Source: Posidonia oceanica (lineage: Eukaryota > Streptophyta > Magnoliopsida > Alismatales > Posidoniaceae). From it: a DNA stretch of 64,000 bases. The notes beneath the pieces were generated by a model, which did no database searches, was not told the origin of the DNA, and saw only the letters and a program-made list of their open reading frames with translations. A program made the translations under genes and the position numbers. Positions 22,801-32,683 of the stretch are shown piece after piece; the stretch's first letter is position 1; each line of letters starts with the position of its first letter. The stretch is from positions 104,143,501-104,207,500 of the forward strand of contig JAZBRS010000026.1 in NCBI GenBank assembly GCA_037176725.1, read 5' to 3'.

Positions 22801-24426
22801 CTGCTGCGGGCCGAGAAAAAAGAAAGAAAAAAGAAAAAAAGAAGAAACGGGCCGGATTGAGTCCAGTAAAGAAAGAAAGAAAGAAAGAAGGGAGAAAGAA
22901 AGAGAGGGTAGAATAGGGAAATAAAATAGGTAAAAATAAACTAAAAATAAGTAAAAATATTAGAAGAGTTTTGCTGTAGGTTAGGATTTTAATTAAGATT
23001 TTTAATGGTCATTTTGAGTTGATTAATGTGTTTTGGGCTTGATTAGGGTTTTAGGGTTTTGGTTTTGCTTTTAATTTGTTTTCACTTGATTAAATGTTTG
23101 TTAATCCCTTTTTAAATTATTTTTAAAAATTGTATTTCCCTTGTTGGACACTTAGAATATTGATTAGGATTTTTTTAGGATTTATTTCATATTAATTAGG
23201 GTTGGTTTTAGGTTCTTAAGTTTTAGTCTTTTTAGGGTTTTTTCCTTCTTAAGTCTTTTAAGTTATGTTTTGATTTTTATTTTGTTGATTTTTCTTGAAG
23301 TTTTTAGCTGGATTTTTCTGGTTTGATAGGATGTTTTTTAGGTCTTTCAGATGTGTTTTTCTTTTCTTTTTTAATTAAGTTTGTGACTTGTTTTTCTTAT
23401 GTTTACTAGGTTAAGTCTTTTGCCTTCTTTAATTACTTGTTTTAGTATTTGATTTTTTAATTCTTCTTTTTGGGTTTGTTTTTTAATCGTTCTGATGGGT
23501 TTTTACCTTTGCTGGGTTTTGATTTTATTTTAGCTTTTTCCTTGATTTTTCGGTCTTTTCTTTTGATTTGTTTTGCATTTTTTAGTTTGCATGCTTGGTT
23601 TTCTTTTTAGCTTGCTTAAGTTAAGTTTAAGTTGTTAATTGCTTGTTTAACATTTTTTGATTGTTTTTCTTAGGGTACTGATTTGTTCCTTTTATGTTTT
23701 GAGGTTTTGCAGATTTTTATGGGTTTTTGTGGATTTTTGCAAAGGAAAGAAAAGAAAAAGAGAAGGGGGAAAGAAATGGAAGAAAGAGGAAGATAAAAGG
23801 AAAAAAGATAGGTTGGAGGAAAACGATTTTTAAAAATTCAGAAAAAGTGTTAAAAATAAAGTAAAAATAGGGATAAGATAGAGGAAGGATAGAAGCACAG
23901 AGGGGGCCCACAGTCAGACTAGAAAAAGGATAAGAAAGGGATGAAAAGAGAGATGATAATCAGGAGAGAGAGAGGAGAGAGAAAATGATAATCCCGGAGA
24001 GAGAAAAGGATAATTTGGGTGAAAGAGGGTCTTAAGGGTCTCGGAATGGGGTGGAAATTGGTGAGTGGGTAGTCTAGGGTTTGAAGACTTGGGTCTGAAG
24101 TTTTGGTCCGATTCTAAGGAGGTTTTGGAGGGGTTTCAAGGTGTAGAAAAGGGGTAGTTTCTCCTAGGTTTCCTAGGGTTTTCAAGGATGGGTTGGGTTT
24201 GGAAATTTCTAAGTTCTTGGGTAGGTTTGTTGAGTGGATAGTGGTGGGTTTTCCTATGGATTTTGGTTAGGTTTTGAGGTTGGGAAGGGGGGCAAAGGTT
24301 TAGGTCAAAATGGGCTGTTTTTGAAGGGTAGAGAGGAGGATTAGGGTTAGGGTTTGGTTGGGGTTTGATCCAGCAATTACCAGGAGGGCTCCAAGGGTCC
24401 AGGCCTGCCAAGATGGGGTGTCAACA

Positions 24427-24440
24427 GATGCCCCTCCCTG
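24427..24440 (-). promoter_or_regulatory. Polypurine tract of element B
   Basis: On the minus strand AGGGAGGGGCATC immediately precedes the LTR start, identical to the tract of A. Confidence 0.87.
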
Positions 24441-24960
24441 AGCGAGGGCAAGCGGAGCGCGGCCGCTGCTCAGGGTTGACAAGACACCCCATCTGACCGG
24501 CGGGAGCAGCAGGTTGCTATGGGCGTGAGCTACTTATTCGGCGGATGCACCGAAGATCGTAGCCCGGTGCCGCAATGCAAAATGCTGATGCAGATGGATG
24601 CTGTGCTGTGTGTGTGCATGCTGATGCAAATGCCGTGCAAGAGTTAGTATAAAAGTTAGTGCAGCTATAAGAAAATGCTGATGCTGTGCAAGTGATACTG
24701 ATGATGCTAAAGTGATATGCAGTGCTAGCTAAGAAAGTGCTGAGATGATGCAGAAAAAAAGATAAAGAGGCGCGATGTGGTGCGAATATCTGGCAGGGAG
24801 GCCAGACTTGCACGACAAAGCGAAGGAAAACAGGGTGCAGCTGGTCCCCGCCCGGGGAGCAAGCTAGCAGGAAAGAAGGGTGCGAGGGGAGAGAGGCCAA
24901 CTCTCCTATCGCAGAAAGGGGGTGCGTGACTTCATCTTCCTGGGACAAGGTCACGCCGAA
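24441..24960 (-). other. Conserved non-coding segment before the PPT of B
   Basis: Counterpart of 6491-7030. Shares the CCCCGCCCGGGGAGC palindromic segment (about 24847-24861), repeated GATGC/TGATGC words (24580-24750) and the GCGTGAGCTACTTATTC stretch. No coding region. Confidence 0.6.
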
Positions 24961-25995
24961 AAGGTGAAAAAAAATGATAAGGTGACAGGCTTATCGTCCG
25001 GATAGTTTACGGTCCTATCAACCGGGAGTGACAGTTTACGGTCCTGTCAACCGGAGCAGTTGTGAGTGATAGTTACTGGATATCAGCCGTATAACATGGT
25101 TGTGGGTGATAGTTTAGGAGTATCAGCCTAACGACAGTTTACGGTCCTGTCAACCGGTGGATAGTTTACAGACCTATCAACTGGAGGATAGTTTACAGAC
25201 CTATCAACTGGAAACCACAAACCATGAGGGATAGTTACTGGATATCAGCCGTATAACGCAATGCCGGATAGTTTACAGTCTATCATCTGGAACGACAGTT
25301 TACGGTCCTGTCAACCGGTGGATAGTTTACAGACCTATCAACTGGAGGATAGTTTACAGTCCTATCAACTGGAAACGGCATTGCGAGGGACAGTTACTGG
25401 ATGTCAGCCGTATAACATGATTGCGCGTGGTAGTTTACAGTCCTACCAACTAGTGGATAGTTTACAGACCTATCAACTGGAGCGACAGTTTACGGTCCTG
25501 TCAACCGGCGGATAGTTTACAGACCTATCAACTGGAAACGCGCAATGATGAGGGATAGTTACTGGATATCAGCCGTATAATGCAATTGCTGGTGATAGTT
25601 TAGGAGTATCAGCCTAACGACAGTTTACAGTCCTGTCAACCGGTGGATAGTTTACAGACCTATCAACTGGAGGATAGTTTACAGACCTATCAACTGGAAA
25701 CCGCAATTGCAAGGGACAGTTACTGGATGTCAGCCGTATAACGTAATTGCACGCGATAGTTTACAGACCTATCAACTGGAGCGACAGTTTACGGTCCTGT
25801 CAACCGGTGGATAGTTTACAGACCTATCAACTGGAAAAGTGCAATTACGAGGGACAGTTACTGGATGTCAGCCGTATAACACAACTGCGGGCCGACCATG
25901 GATCGACCAGAAGATAGTTTAGGAATATCAGCCTGAGATAGTTTCGGATATCAGCCTAGCACGAGTGATTGATAGATTGATAGTTTCGGATATCA
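24961..25995 (-). repeat. Array of short stem-loop repeats with matched arm changes
   Basis: Dozens of units on the + strand of the form GATAGTTTACAGACCTATC plus AACTGG, mixed with GATAGTTACTGGATATC and GATAGTTTAGGAGTATC units. Each has a perfect 4-5 bp stem. Variants: GATAG/CTATC (25001-25005 and 25015-25019), GACAG/CTGTC (25030-25034 and 25044-25048), GGTAG/CTACC (25429-25433 and 25443-25447), GATA/TATC (25068-25071 and 25081-25084) and GACA/TGTC (25389-25392 and 25402-25405). The array is bounded by GATAAG/CTTATC (24976-24981 and 24990-24995). Confidence 0.92.
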
Positions 25996-26029
25996 GCCTA
26001 GCACGAGTGATTGATTGATTGATAAGAGG

Positions 26030-26945
26030 GGGCAAGATCATGATGAGAATGATAAGATATCGGACTTATCGGCCGGCAAAGAGGGGATGAGGTAATGATG
26101 AGGAGTTGATCTAAAGAGGGGGATGAGATCATGATGAGAAATTAATCTAAAGAGGGGGATGAGATCATGATGAGAAGTTAAGCTAAAGAGGGGGATGAGA
26201 TCATGATGAGAAGTTAATCTAAAGAGGGAGATGAGATCATGATGAGAAGTTAAGCTAAAGAGGGGGATGAGATCATGATGAGAAGTTAATCTAAAGAGGG
26301 AGATGAGATCATGATGAGAAGTTAATCTAAAGAGGGAGATGAGATCATGATGAGAAGCTAAGCTAAAGAGGGGGATGAGATCATGATGAGAAATTAAGCT
26401 AAAGAGGGGGATGAGATCATGATGAGAAATTACGCTAAAGAGGGGGATGAGATCATGATGAGAAATTAATCTAAAGAGGGGGATGAGATCATGATGAGAA
26501 GCTAAGCTAAAGAGGGGGATGAGATCATGATGAAAATTTAATTCTAAAGAGGGGGATGAGATCATGATGAGAAGCTAAGCTAAAGAGGGGGATGAGATCA
26601 TGATGAGAAATTAAGCTAAAGAGGGGGATGAGATCATGATGAGAAATTAAACTAAAGAGGGGGATGAGGTCATGATGAGAAATTAAACTAAAGAGGGGGA
26701 TGAGATCATGATGAGAAGTTAATCTAAAGAGGGGGATGAGATCATGATGAGAAGCTAAGCTAAAGAGGGAGATGAGGGAATGATGAGAATGATAAGATAT
26801 CGGACTTATCGGCCGGCAAAGAAGGGGTAAGCGAATGATGAGAATGATAAGATATCGGACTTATCGGCCGGCAAAGAAGGGGTAAGGGAATGATGAGAAT
26901 GATAAGATATCGGACTTATCGGCCGGCAAAGAAGGGGTAAGGGAA
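26030..26945 (-). repeat. 36-bp tandem array flanked by GATAAG/CTTATC units
   Basis: About 18-19 copies of a 36-bp unit (GAGGGGGATGAGATCATGAT plus GAGAAGTTAATCTAAA) from about 26115 to 26790. Each unit contains the self-complementary ATCATGAT. On both sides are units with GATAAGATATCGGACTTATC and CGGCCGGCAAAGA (one near 26050, three at 26785-26945). A has the flanking unit but not the 36-bp array, so the array grew or was lost after the copies separated. The long minus-strand open frame comes from the period. Confidence 0.9.
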
Positions 26946-28010
26946 TGATGAGAAGAAATCATCCCATGACACCAGGAACGTCATGGAGGAAAGAGGGAAG
27001 GAATGATACCAAGGGGCGATCAAAAGATGCCCCTGGTGTCGGGACGACACCAGGGGTTGGCCAGCGCATCCTTGGCATCGAAAGCAGAGAGTGATGACAA
27101 GAGTGTCGTGCTTGTCAGACGAGTAGTTTGGGGTACCAGCCCGCAAGGGACTCAGCTGAGGGCGATCAGCTGGGGATGACCAGCCAAGAAGAGTGTCAGG
27201 TTGACGGACCTTTCGCCGAGCAGTTTGGGGTGCCAGCCCACAGAGATGATAATCCAGTTGGGGGCGACCAACTGGGGACTCGACTGGGGATGACCAGTCG
27301 AGAAGAGTGTTAGGTTGACAGACCTTTCGCCGAGCAGTTTGGGGTGCCAGCCCGCAAGGGATTCAGCTGAGGGCGATCAGCTGGGGACTCAGCTGGGGAT
27401 GACCAGCCGAGAAGAGTGTCAGGTTGACAGACCTTTCGCCGAGCAGTTCGGGGTGCCAGCCCGCAGAGATGATAATCCAGTTGGGGGCGACCAACTGGGG
27501 ACTCGACTGGGGATGACCAGTCGAGAAGAGTGTCAGGTTGACGGACCTTTCGCCGAGCAGTTTGGGGTGCCAGCCCGCAGAGATGATAATCCAGTTGGGG
27601 GCGACCAACTGGGGACTCGACTGGGGATGACCAGTCGAGAAGAGTGTTAGGTTGACAGACCTTTCGCCGAGCAGTTTGGGGTGCCAGCCCGCAGAGAACT
27701 CAGCTGGGGATGATCAGCTGGGGATGATACCACCGGGCGACCAAAAGATGCCCCTGGTATCAGGATGATACCAGGGGATGGCCGATGCGCCCCTGGCATC
27801 AGGATGCAAAGGTAGATAAGCGAGTGAATGGATGATAGGTTGACGAACCCATCGCCGAGCAGTTTGGGGTGCCAGCCCGCAGGGGACTCAGCTGAGGATG
27901 AACAGCTGAGGAGGATGACAGGTTGACGGACCTTTCGCCGGGCAGTTTGGGGTGCCAGCCCGCAGAGGACAGTGGTCCAGCCGGGGATGACCAGCTGGAG
28001 ACGCCGGACG
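26946..28010 (-). repeat. About 114-bp repeats made of perfect hairpins
   Basis: Units start near 27201, 27314, 27424, 27538, 27652, 27840 and 27922, each with TTGACGGACCTTTCGCCG and GTGCCAGCCCGCA. Stems include CCAGTTGG/CCAACTGG (27254-27261 and 27268-27275), CGACTGG/CCAGTCG (27281-27300), CAGCTGA/TCAGCTG (27364-27383), CCCCTGGTGTCG/CGACACCAGGGG (27030-27041 and 27045-27056) and CCCCTGGTATCA/TGATACCAGGGG (27751-27762 and 27766-27777). The last two differ at two pairs, both compensated. Confidence 0.9.
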
Positions 28011-28275
28011 GCGGAGCTTGGTGTCGCGGGCCTGCAGATGCTTTGGGCTCCGGATTGGGTGTTGAGGACTTCGCCGCGTTGGGATGTCTGCAAGTCTGAT
28101 TAGAGGGCCCAAGATAATAATGATGATGATATGCAATGTAGCAAAGAGTCTTGATGTGCAAGCAGAAAGCAGAAACAGTTTCCATTGATATGATCTTGAT
28201 AAGTACAACGCCTGCGGCAGGCCAGAAATGTACAGCACAATTTGAAAGAAGACCACATGATGGTCGCACAAGGGC
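28011..28275 (-). other. Short non-coding stretch after the DUF7745-like ORF of B
   Basis: Joins the stop codon at 28276 to the hairpin arrays. It matches 4796-5085 of A (for example the GGGCCCTCT.. AGACTTGCAG segment). No gene seen. Confidence 0.5.
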
Positions 28276-29478
28276 CTAGTCAACCCGGGCCTTCTTTGGC
28301 TGCCTGGAGTCGGGGAATAGGGGGCCGCCTGGCGGGACTTCAGTGATTGGCCAGAGCTGTCGGACTTCGGCTTCATAATCAGGAGTGCATCCAGTACCTC
28401 TCACAGCTGCAACGTCTGTAGATTGGACCCCGTGCTGCATCAGACTAGCAAGCTTCTTGGTCGGGGCAGTGGTGCTGAGAGGATAAGTCTGTAGAAGCTC
28501 GGGCGCTGTACTGTCAATGAAGGCGCCCTGCTGGAAGCCGAACTGGCGCATGACCCTGATTGGATGGTACTCTACGCCTGCTGTGAAGCCTGGAAGAATG
28601 ATCAGCCGCGTGTCACGCGCGCTGAAGAAGATTGTGAATGGCTCTGCTGCAGAGGGAACGATGCGCCAGATCACAGCATCGTCAGTCAGTGCTGACAGCC
28701 TCTCGTACTCTTCTTTGACGCTCTTGTCTGCTCTGGTACGGGCGCTGCTGCAGTAGGCTTCGAAAGCATGCATTTGAGGGCGCAGAAGGTCCGTCTCTAA
28801 GTGCGCGGTCAGCCAAACTTGTATAAGTGCTCCGCAATCGTGGAAGTGGCGGCAGCGATGAGAAATGCGGTCCAGCCCGCGATAAGTCTCTGCTAAGACA
28901 ACTGGTGCCAGATCTATGTGCTGGGTCACCACAGCTAGTGCAATTTCTGCGACCTCGATGGCCACTGTCAGTCGGCCATGAGTAAAGATTAGTTCGCCCA
29001 GAAAGCGGATGACGAATCCTCGAAGCCACAGCTCATCTCCGAGGTCAGCACGCTTGTTCAAGATATCATCAAAGTATGCAAGGCGAAGCATGGGCTCTGG
29101 TCCACTGGTGCAGATTAGCTTCTGTTGGCAGTCTTGAGTGGAGAGCCCAGTCAGTTGGTTCAGGACCCGGAGATATCCGTCGCGCCTCATGAAAACAGGC
29201 GGTCCCAAGATCTTTGAAAAGCCGCAGACCCGACGCACCTCTTCCAGTGTAGGTGTCAGCTCAGTCTTGTTGAAACAGAAGACATGGTGCGCCGGCTTCC
29301 AGAATCTTGCGGCGGCACACAGAAGGTGGCGGCTGACCTCCACATCAGCAGCCTTTAGCAGCTTGGTTGGTATACCCCACAGGCGCAACTTTTCGCAGTC
29401 CTGTTGGGTGAGCCTGCTGATCCATTCTTGCAGGGTTTCCGAGCAGCGTGCGGGAGTCAGCAGAGTAGGAAAACCCAT
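28276..29478 (-). CDS. DUF7745-like additional ORF, intact (400 aa)
   Basis: Uninterrupted ORF downstream of integrase in the same sense. The ATG at 29478 (MGFPTLLTPA) is chosen because A has the same start; the frame is open further upstream, but that part is not shared. Seen: WISRLTQQDCEKLRLWGIP at about 20-40, ARFWKPAHHVFCFNKTELTP at about 60-80 followed by LEEVRRVCGF, GELIFTHGRLTVAIEVAEI at about 160-180, LAETYRGLDRISHRCRHFHD at about 195-215, and a basic end KKARVD. This order matches the plant DUF7745 pattern (related to plant mobile domain) as I recall it. No membrane segment or signal peptide. Known Tat elements often carry an extra ORF, but a sense DUF7745 ORF 3' of integrase is unusual. 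Function unknown; nucleic-acid handling or host interaction are guesses. Confidence 0.85.
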   Translation of the reverse strand: MGFPTLLTPARCSETLQEWISRLTQQDCEKLRLWGIPTKLLKAADVEVSRHLLCAAARFWKPAHHVFCFNKTELTPTLEEVRRVCGFSKILGPPVFMRRDGYLRVLNQLTGLSTQDCQQKLICTSGPEPMLRLAYFDDILNKRADLGDELWLRGFVIRFLGELIFTHGRLTVAIEVAEIALAVVTQHIDLAPVVLAETYRGLDRISHRCRHFHDCGALIQVWLTAHLETDLLRPQMHAFEAYCSSARTRADKSVKEEYERLSALTDDAVIWRIVPSAAEPFTIFFSARDTRLIILPGFTAGVEYHPIRVMRQFGFQQGAFIDSTAPELLQTYPLSTTAPTKKLASLMQHGVQSTDVAAVRGTGCTPDYEAEVRQLWPITEVPPGGPLFPDSRQPKKARVD

Positions 29479-30966
29479 TATACTGGTCGCAGAAGACAGG
29501 CTGATTACTGCAAGGCTTAAGGTACCTGCTATCAATAAACAGTCAGATCTCACAGGTATGTAATCACAGACAACAAGCAGAAACTGAGACTGAAAATGTA
29601 GTTCCAATATGCATCTAGGCAAAGTGATAACAGAACATAGCAATTGAGCACTGATAAGCAGGGGGATTCTGCAGCAGCCTTGCGGACACGGGGGCGAGGG
29701 TTGGCAGGAAATCTGGACCAACGCAGCTTGAGTGTCGCCGATGTGCCTCTGCTGGGGAGAAGTACTGTCTCAGGGCCTGAGCGGATTGCATAGCGGAGAG
29801 ATTGGCGAAAGGGGAAAGGAAAGAAAGAAGATGCATGAATGCAAGATGCTAGTGATAGGCTTATGAGGATGAATATTATTGGATGAATAAGTGTGCTTGA
29901 ATGGATGGATATGCTTGGGTGGATGCTTGAGCGCCCTCAGCGTACGGAGTGCTTTGGTGCCTGCTGCAGAGGAAGGGAGTGGTCCTTGACTCACTGGGCC
30001 CTACTCAGACTCTCGGCTTATTGGTGGCGCTCCGGAACAGGTTGTTGGCATTATAGGTGGTGATGTGGTGAAGACAGGCTACTGGCCGCACTCTCAGGAC
30101 CTACACCTATTCTTTCAGCTCTCTCTTTTTTGAAAGGTTTCTCCCTCATAGGTATGCAGTCTTTCTCTGCCCCTAGCTAGGAGAAGGTATGTGTTTTGCT
30201 CTTGGGAGAATATGGTAGACCCCTTTTTCAGGCTTGACATGCTGGGGATCTCTAGTAAAGTATGGGGGATAACGGTGCCTGTGTTTTTTTTTTTTTTTTT
30301 GGGGCTGCCTTTGCCCTTTTCTTCTTCTCTTTTTTTTTGTTGGTTTTGCTTGCTTTTCTCCTTTTTTTTTTGTTTTTGTTCTATCTTTTTTCCTCTTTTT
30401 TTTCTTTTTTTTTTTTGATCTTCTTCCTCCTTTTTTCAGGCTTTTGCTATCCCCATTCTGGTGGCAAAAGAAGGTTGCTTGAATTGTAATGGATTTAGGC
30501 TTTGGGTCTGCTGTGTGATGTGTAGAAGGAGCAGGGTTAGACTGCACACCCCTATCTCTAGGGCCGGCTTCTGTCTTCGTCTTCTGTTCCTTGGAGGTGC
30601 CCAAACCTAGATGTCTATTCTCACTTTTTTTCAAGCTCACATCCTAACATTTTTCTCCCTCAGAGGTGTATGTCCTTGCGAGATTGGGCAGTTCGCCTGT
30701 CCTTATTGGTGGTGGCTCCCTCACTTGCTAAGACATCTAAGTAGTGCCAGGTGAGGCAGGGTGACTTTTTCCAGAGCAGGCAAGCACTTCCGGTTGTCAT
30801 CACCGGGCAAAAGATGTGATGTTTGAGAGGATGACGATGATGATTTGAAAAGGAAGAATGCAAGAGTTGAAAGGGTGACGATGATGATTTGAAGTAGAGT
30901 TGAAGCAAGAAGGCGAGAATGCAAGTGTAGGTGGGAGAAGGACATCTGCAACGGGGCCGCTTTTGG
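29479..30966 (-). other. Spacer between integrase and the DUF7745-like ORF of B
   Basis: Counterpart of 2120-3593. On the + strand it shows a 150-base T-rich pyrimidine tract (30280-30440), i.e. a purine tract in the sense strand. The acceptor-like TTGATAGCAG/GTACC is kept about 50 bases before the ATG. No gene is supported. Confidence 0.6.
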
Positions 30967-32683
30967 CTACTGATAGTATTTCTTCAGATAGCAGAGGTTG
31001 ACGGGCTCAGACTGCTCGACATGATCCATATCCTCAAGAGTTACAGCACCTCCCGAAAAGATCTGCTTGACCACAAAGGGACCACGCCAATTGGGTCGGA
31101 ATTTCCATCGACCGTCAGGCAAATGAATGGCGCGCAAGACAAGGTCCCCTGGCTGGAAGCTTCTGGGCTGGACATTCTTCAGGAATGCTCTGGCCATCCA
31201 CTTCTGATAGCAGCGAGCGTTGTGCATGGCTTGCAATCTACGCTCATCAATCAGGTTTAGTTGGACGCAGCGGTCTTCGACCCATTCTGCTCCTTCTAAC
31301 TCAGCTTCCCGCAGGATCCGCAGAGAGGGGATTTCCACTTCAACAGGTAACACCGCTTCCATGCCGTACACCAGAGAGTACAGGGTGGCTCCTGTAGAGG
31401 TCCGGATTGATGTCCTGTACGCCCAGAGTGCGTACGGGAGCCTGTCGTGCCAATCCTTGTGGATTTCTGCCATTTTCTTCAGGATCTTGACAATGTTCTT
31501 GTTTGCAGATTCCACTGCTCCGTTCATCTGAGGCCGATAGGGCGAGGATCGATGGTGTTTGATCTTGAGACTATGCAGGTATTCTTCGATCCTTTTGGCA
31601 ATGAAGTTTGAGCCGTTATCAGAGATGACAGAGTGCGGGACCCCATATCGGGCAACAATATTGTTTCTGATGAATTTTTCTGTTGCCGCAGCGGTGACTG
31701 TCCTGTAAGAGGCTGCTTCCACCCACTTGGTAAAGTAATCGATCGCTACCAGAATGTAACGATGACCATTTGAAGCAGCAGGGTGGATGGCGCCAATGAC
31801 ATCGATCCCCCAGGTGGAGAAAGGCCATGGCGAAGACATGTTGTGCAGCTGATGTGGAGGGGCCTTGATGAAGTTACCATGGATTTGACAGTTATGGCAT
31901 CTACGCACGAACCGGCAGCAGTCGGCTTCCATGGTCTGCCAGAAATAACCTTGCAGCATGATCTTCTTGGCCAGAAGGACGCAGTTCATGTGCGGGCCAC
32001 AGGTCCCCGCATGCACTTGAAGCATCAGCGTGTCAGCCTCCGATTTGTTCAGGCAGCGCAGTAGCATCTGATTGTATGACCTTCTGTACAGCTGCCCAGC
32101 CCCTAACACATATTTTGACGCCAGACGTGCCAGAGTTCTCTTGTCTGTTGCCGTGGTATTAGGAGGAAAGCTACTAGACTCCAGGAAGGATTTTATGTCT
32201 TGATACCAGGGCTGCCCCTCTGCGGGATCCGCTTCCTCTATGCTCATGCAATATGCAGGCTGTTCAATGCAAGTGACTGATACATCCACAGTGCTGTCTT
32301 CTGAAATGGTGAGCCAAGATGCCAGAGTTGCCAGTGCGTCTGCATACGCGTTCTTTGCTCTGTTCAGGTACGTGAAGCGGATGCTCTTAAATTCTTCCAT
32401 CAGCCTCAGCAGGTGTTCGTGATACAGCACAAGTTTGGGATCTTTTGTCTTCCAATCGCCGTTCACTTGAGAAATCACCAGCATGGCATCGCCGTGCACA
32501 TGCAGCTTCTGCGCCTCATGCTCAAGGGCGACTTTCAACCCTAGGATGCACGCTTCGTACTCTGCTTCGTTGTTTGTGCAGGTGAAAGTCAGCTTCCTTG
32601 CGAAAGGAGTCATCTGTCCTTGGGGCGTGGTCAGCACTGCGCCTACCTCGGCCCTTCTTGTTGACTACACCATCAAAGTAGAG
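30967..32683 (-). pseudogene. pol: Second RNase H (aRNH) and integrase of element B
   Basis: After the TAG at 32684-32686 the frame continues into YFDG, then a two-base deletion relative to A (near 32650) shifts it. From 32637 to 30967 the frame is open (556 codons). Seen: remaining aRNH motifs NNEAEYEA, HGDAM and NAYADAL; integrase zinc module HAG..GPH and CHNC; catalytic Asp in WGIDVIG, Asp in SDNGSNF and Glu in GAVESANK; tail ending KKYYQ. The integrase itself has all key residues. Being out of frame with RT, it would need frameshifting to be made as part of the polyprotein. Confidence 0.92.

Larger units (their letters stand above)
18321..24426 (-). repeat. 3' LTR of element B (6106 bp)
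   Basis: Begins (minus strand) TGTTGACACCCCATC at 24426 and ends GGGATCGCTACA at 18321. Nearly identical to 41076-47152 over long stretches. One 35-base segment near 20151-20190 is missing in the other copy, next to a short repeated CAGAAA word. It has the same zones as the LTR of A: AT-rich, GC-rich, T-rich, conserved exon-like part, 60-bp minisatellite, conserved block, and PBS-like TGGCGACTCTG (18434-18444). Confidence 0.95.

Noticed and set aside
24990..25990. CRISPR-like regular repeats with spacers
   Set aside because: Eukaryotic retrotransposon context; the spacers are themselves repeats, and units vary in length with matched arms.
26038..26565. 175-codon frame with a 12-residue HHDLIPLF repeat
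   Set aside because: Product of the 36-bp tandem array (three times twelve); no start context and no counterpart in A.
27128..27650. Forward open frames in the 114-bp repeat region
   Set aside because: Repeat-driven (near multiples of three) and interrupted in A; the hairpin arms explain the sequence better.
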